From positions 1-5,828 of the forward strand of contig CAZFQG010000280.1 in NCBI GenBank assembly GCA_964520785.1: a stretch of DNA of 5,828 bases, written 5' to 3'. A program made the position numbers and the translations under genes. Origin of the DNA: CAZFQG01 sp964520785 (GTDB lineage: Bacteria > Planctomycetota > Planctomycetia > Pirellulales > Thermoguttaceae). Shown one piece after another: positions 5,772 through 5,828 of the stretch (position 1 is its first letter; every line of letters starts with the position of its first letter). The notes under the pieces were generated by a model. The model was not told where the DNA came from. It saw nothing but the letters and a program-made list of their open reading frames with translations, and ran no database searches.

Positions 5772-5828
5772 AACCGCATCGAGTACACCTGGGACAACCG
5801 CAACCGGCTCACCGCCGTCACCTTCAAC
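5757..5828 (+). pseudogene. Start of a further Rhs/YD-repeat core fragment (runs off right edge)
   Basis: Read from 5757 the sequence gives D-V-E-T-S-N-R-I-E-Y-T-W-D-N-R-N-R-L-T, then A-V-T-F-N, a clear YD-repeat unit closely matching the fragments at 1470-1523 and about 3757-3800. A TAG at 5748-5750 closes the frame upstream and no start codon is present, so this again appears to be a 5'-truncated core that should lead into a further tip/immunity pair outside the window. Confidence 0.7.

Overview
The window is a stretch of decayed Rhs/YD-repeat polymorphic-toxin cassettes, all on the + strand. The Rhs core wording (N-R-Y-L-W-G-x-A-V-D-Q, D-I-L-W-P-L-x-D-H-x-G-T-V-R-D-L, Y-R-Y-C-G-N-D-P-V-N-S-x-D-P-S-G-L) and the GC-rich core suggest a Planctomycetes chromosome. 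That assignment rests on my memory of such proteins, not on a marker gene in the window.

Layout. (1) 2-724: 3' end of a toxin tip that enters from the left edge and carries a G-H-H / H-N-x-x-x-H nuclease-like motif. It is followed, with a 4-bp ATGA overlap, by a probable immunity gene (721-1278). (2) 1275-1463: a broken Rhs-core remnant with a frameshift and a short repeated insert. (3) 1464-2570: the last part of an Rhs core ending in D-P-S-G-L, joined to a second, unrecognised tip, then a probable immunity gene (2585-3133). (4) 3134-3292: non-coding DNA ending in a REP-like segment. (5) 3282-5192: a longer Rhs-core fragment without a start codon, ending in an LHH-type HNH/Endo VII nuclease tip, followed by a SUKH (SMI1/KNR4) immunity gene (5201-5656). 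(6) 5657-5828: two more copies of the short repeat, a perfect hairpin, and the beginning of another Rhs-core fragment that runs off the right edge.

The repeating pattern is core fragment, toxin tip, immunity gene, core fragment. None of the visible cores has an N-terminus, a secretion domain or a convincing start codon. This fits an array of orphan (silent) tip/immunity cassettes downstream of a full-length rhs gene. The conserved core pieces could serve as homology for swapping tips, while the immunity genes could be expressed on their own to protect against related toxins. This reading is inference. The most unusual element is a 27-bp repeat, part of a 31-bp insert, that sits at the same codon of the Rhs core in two different cassettes.
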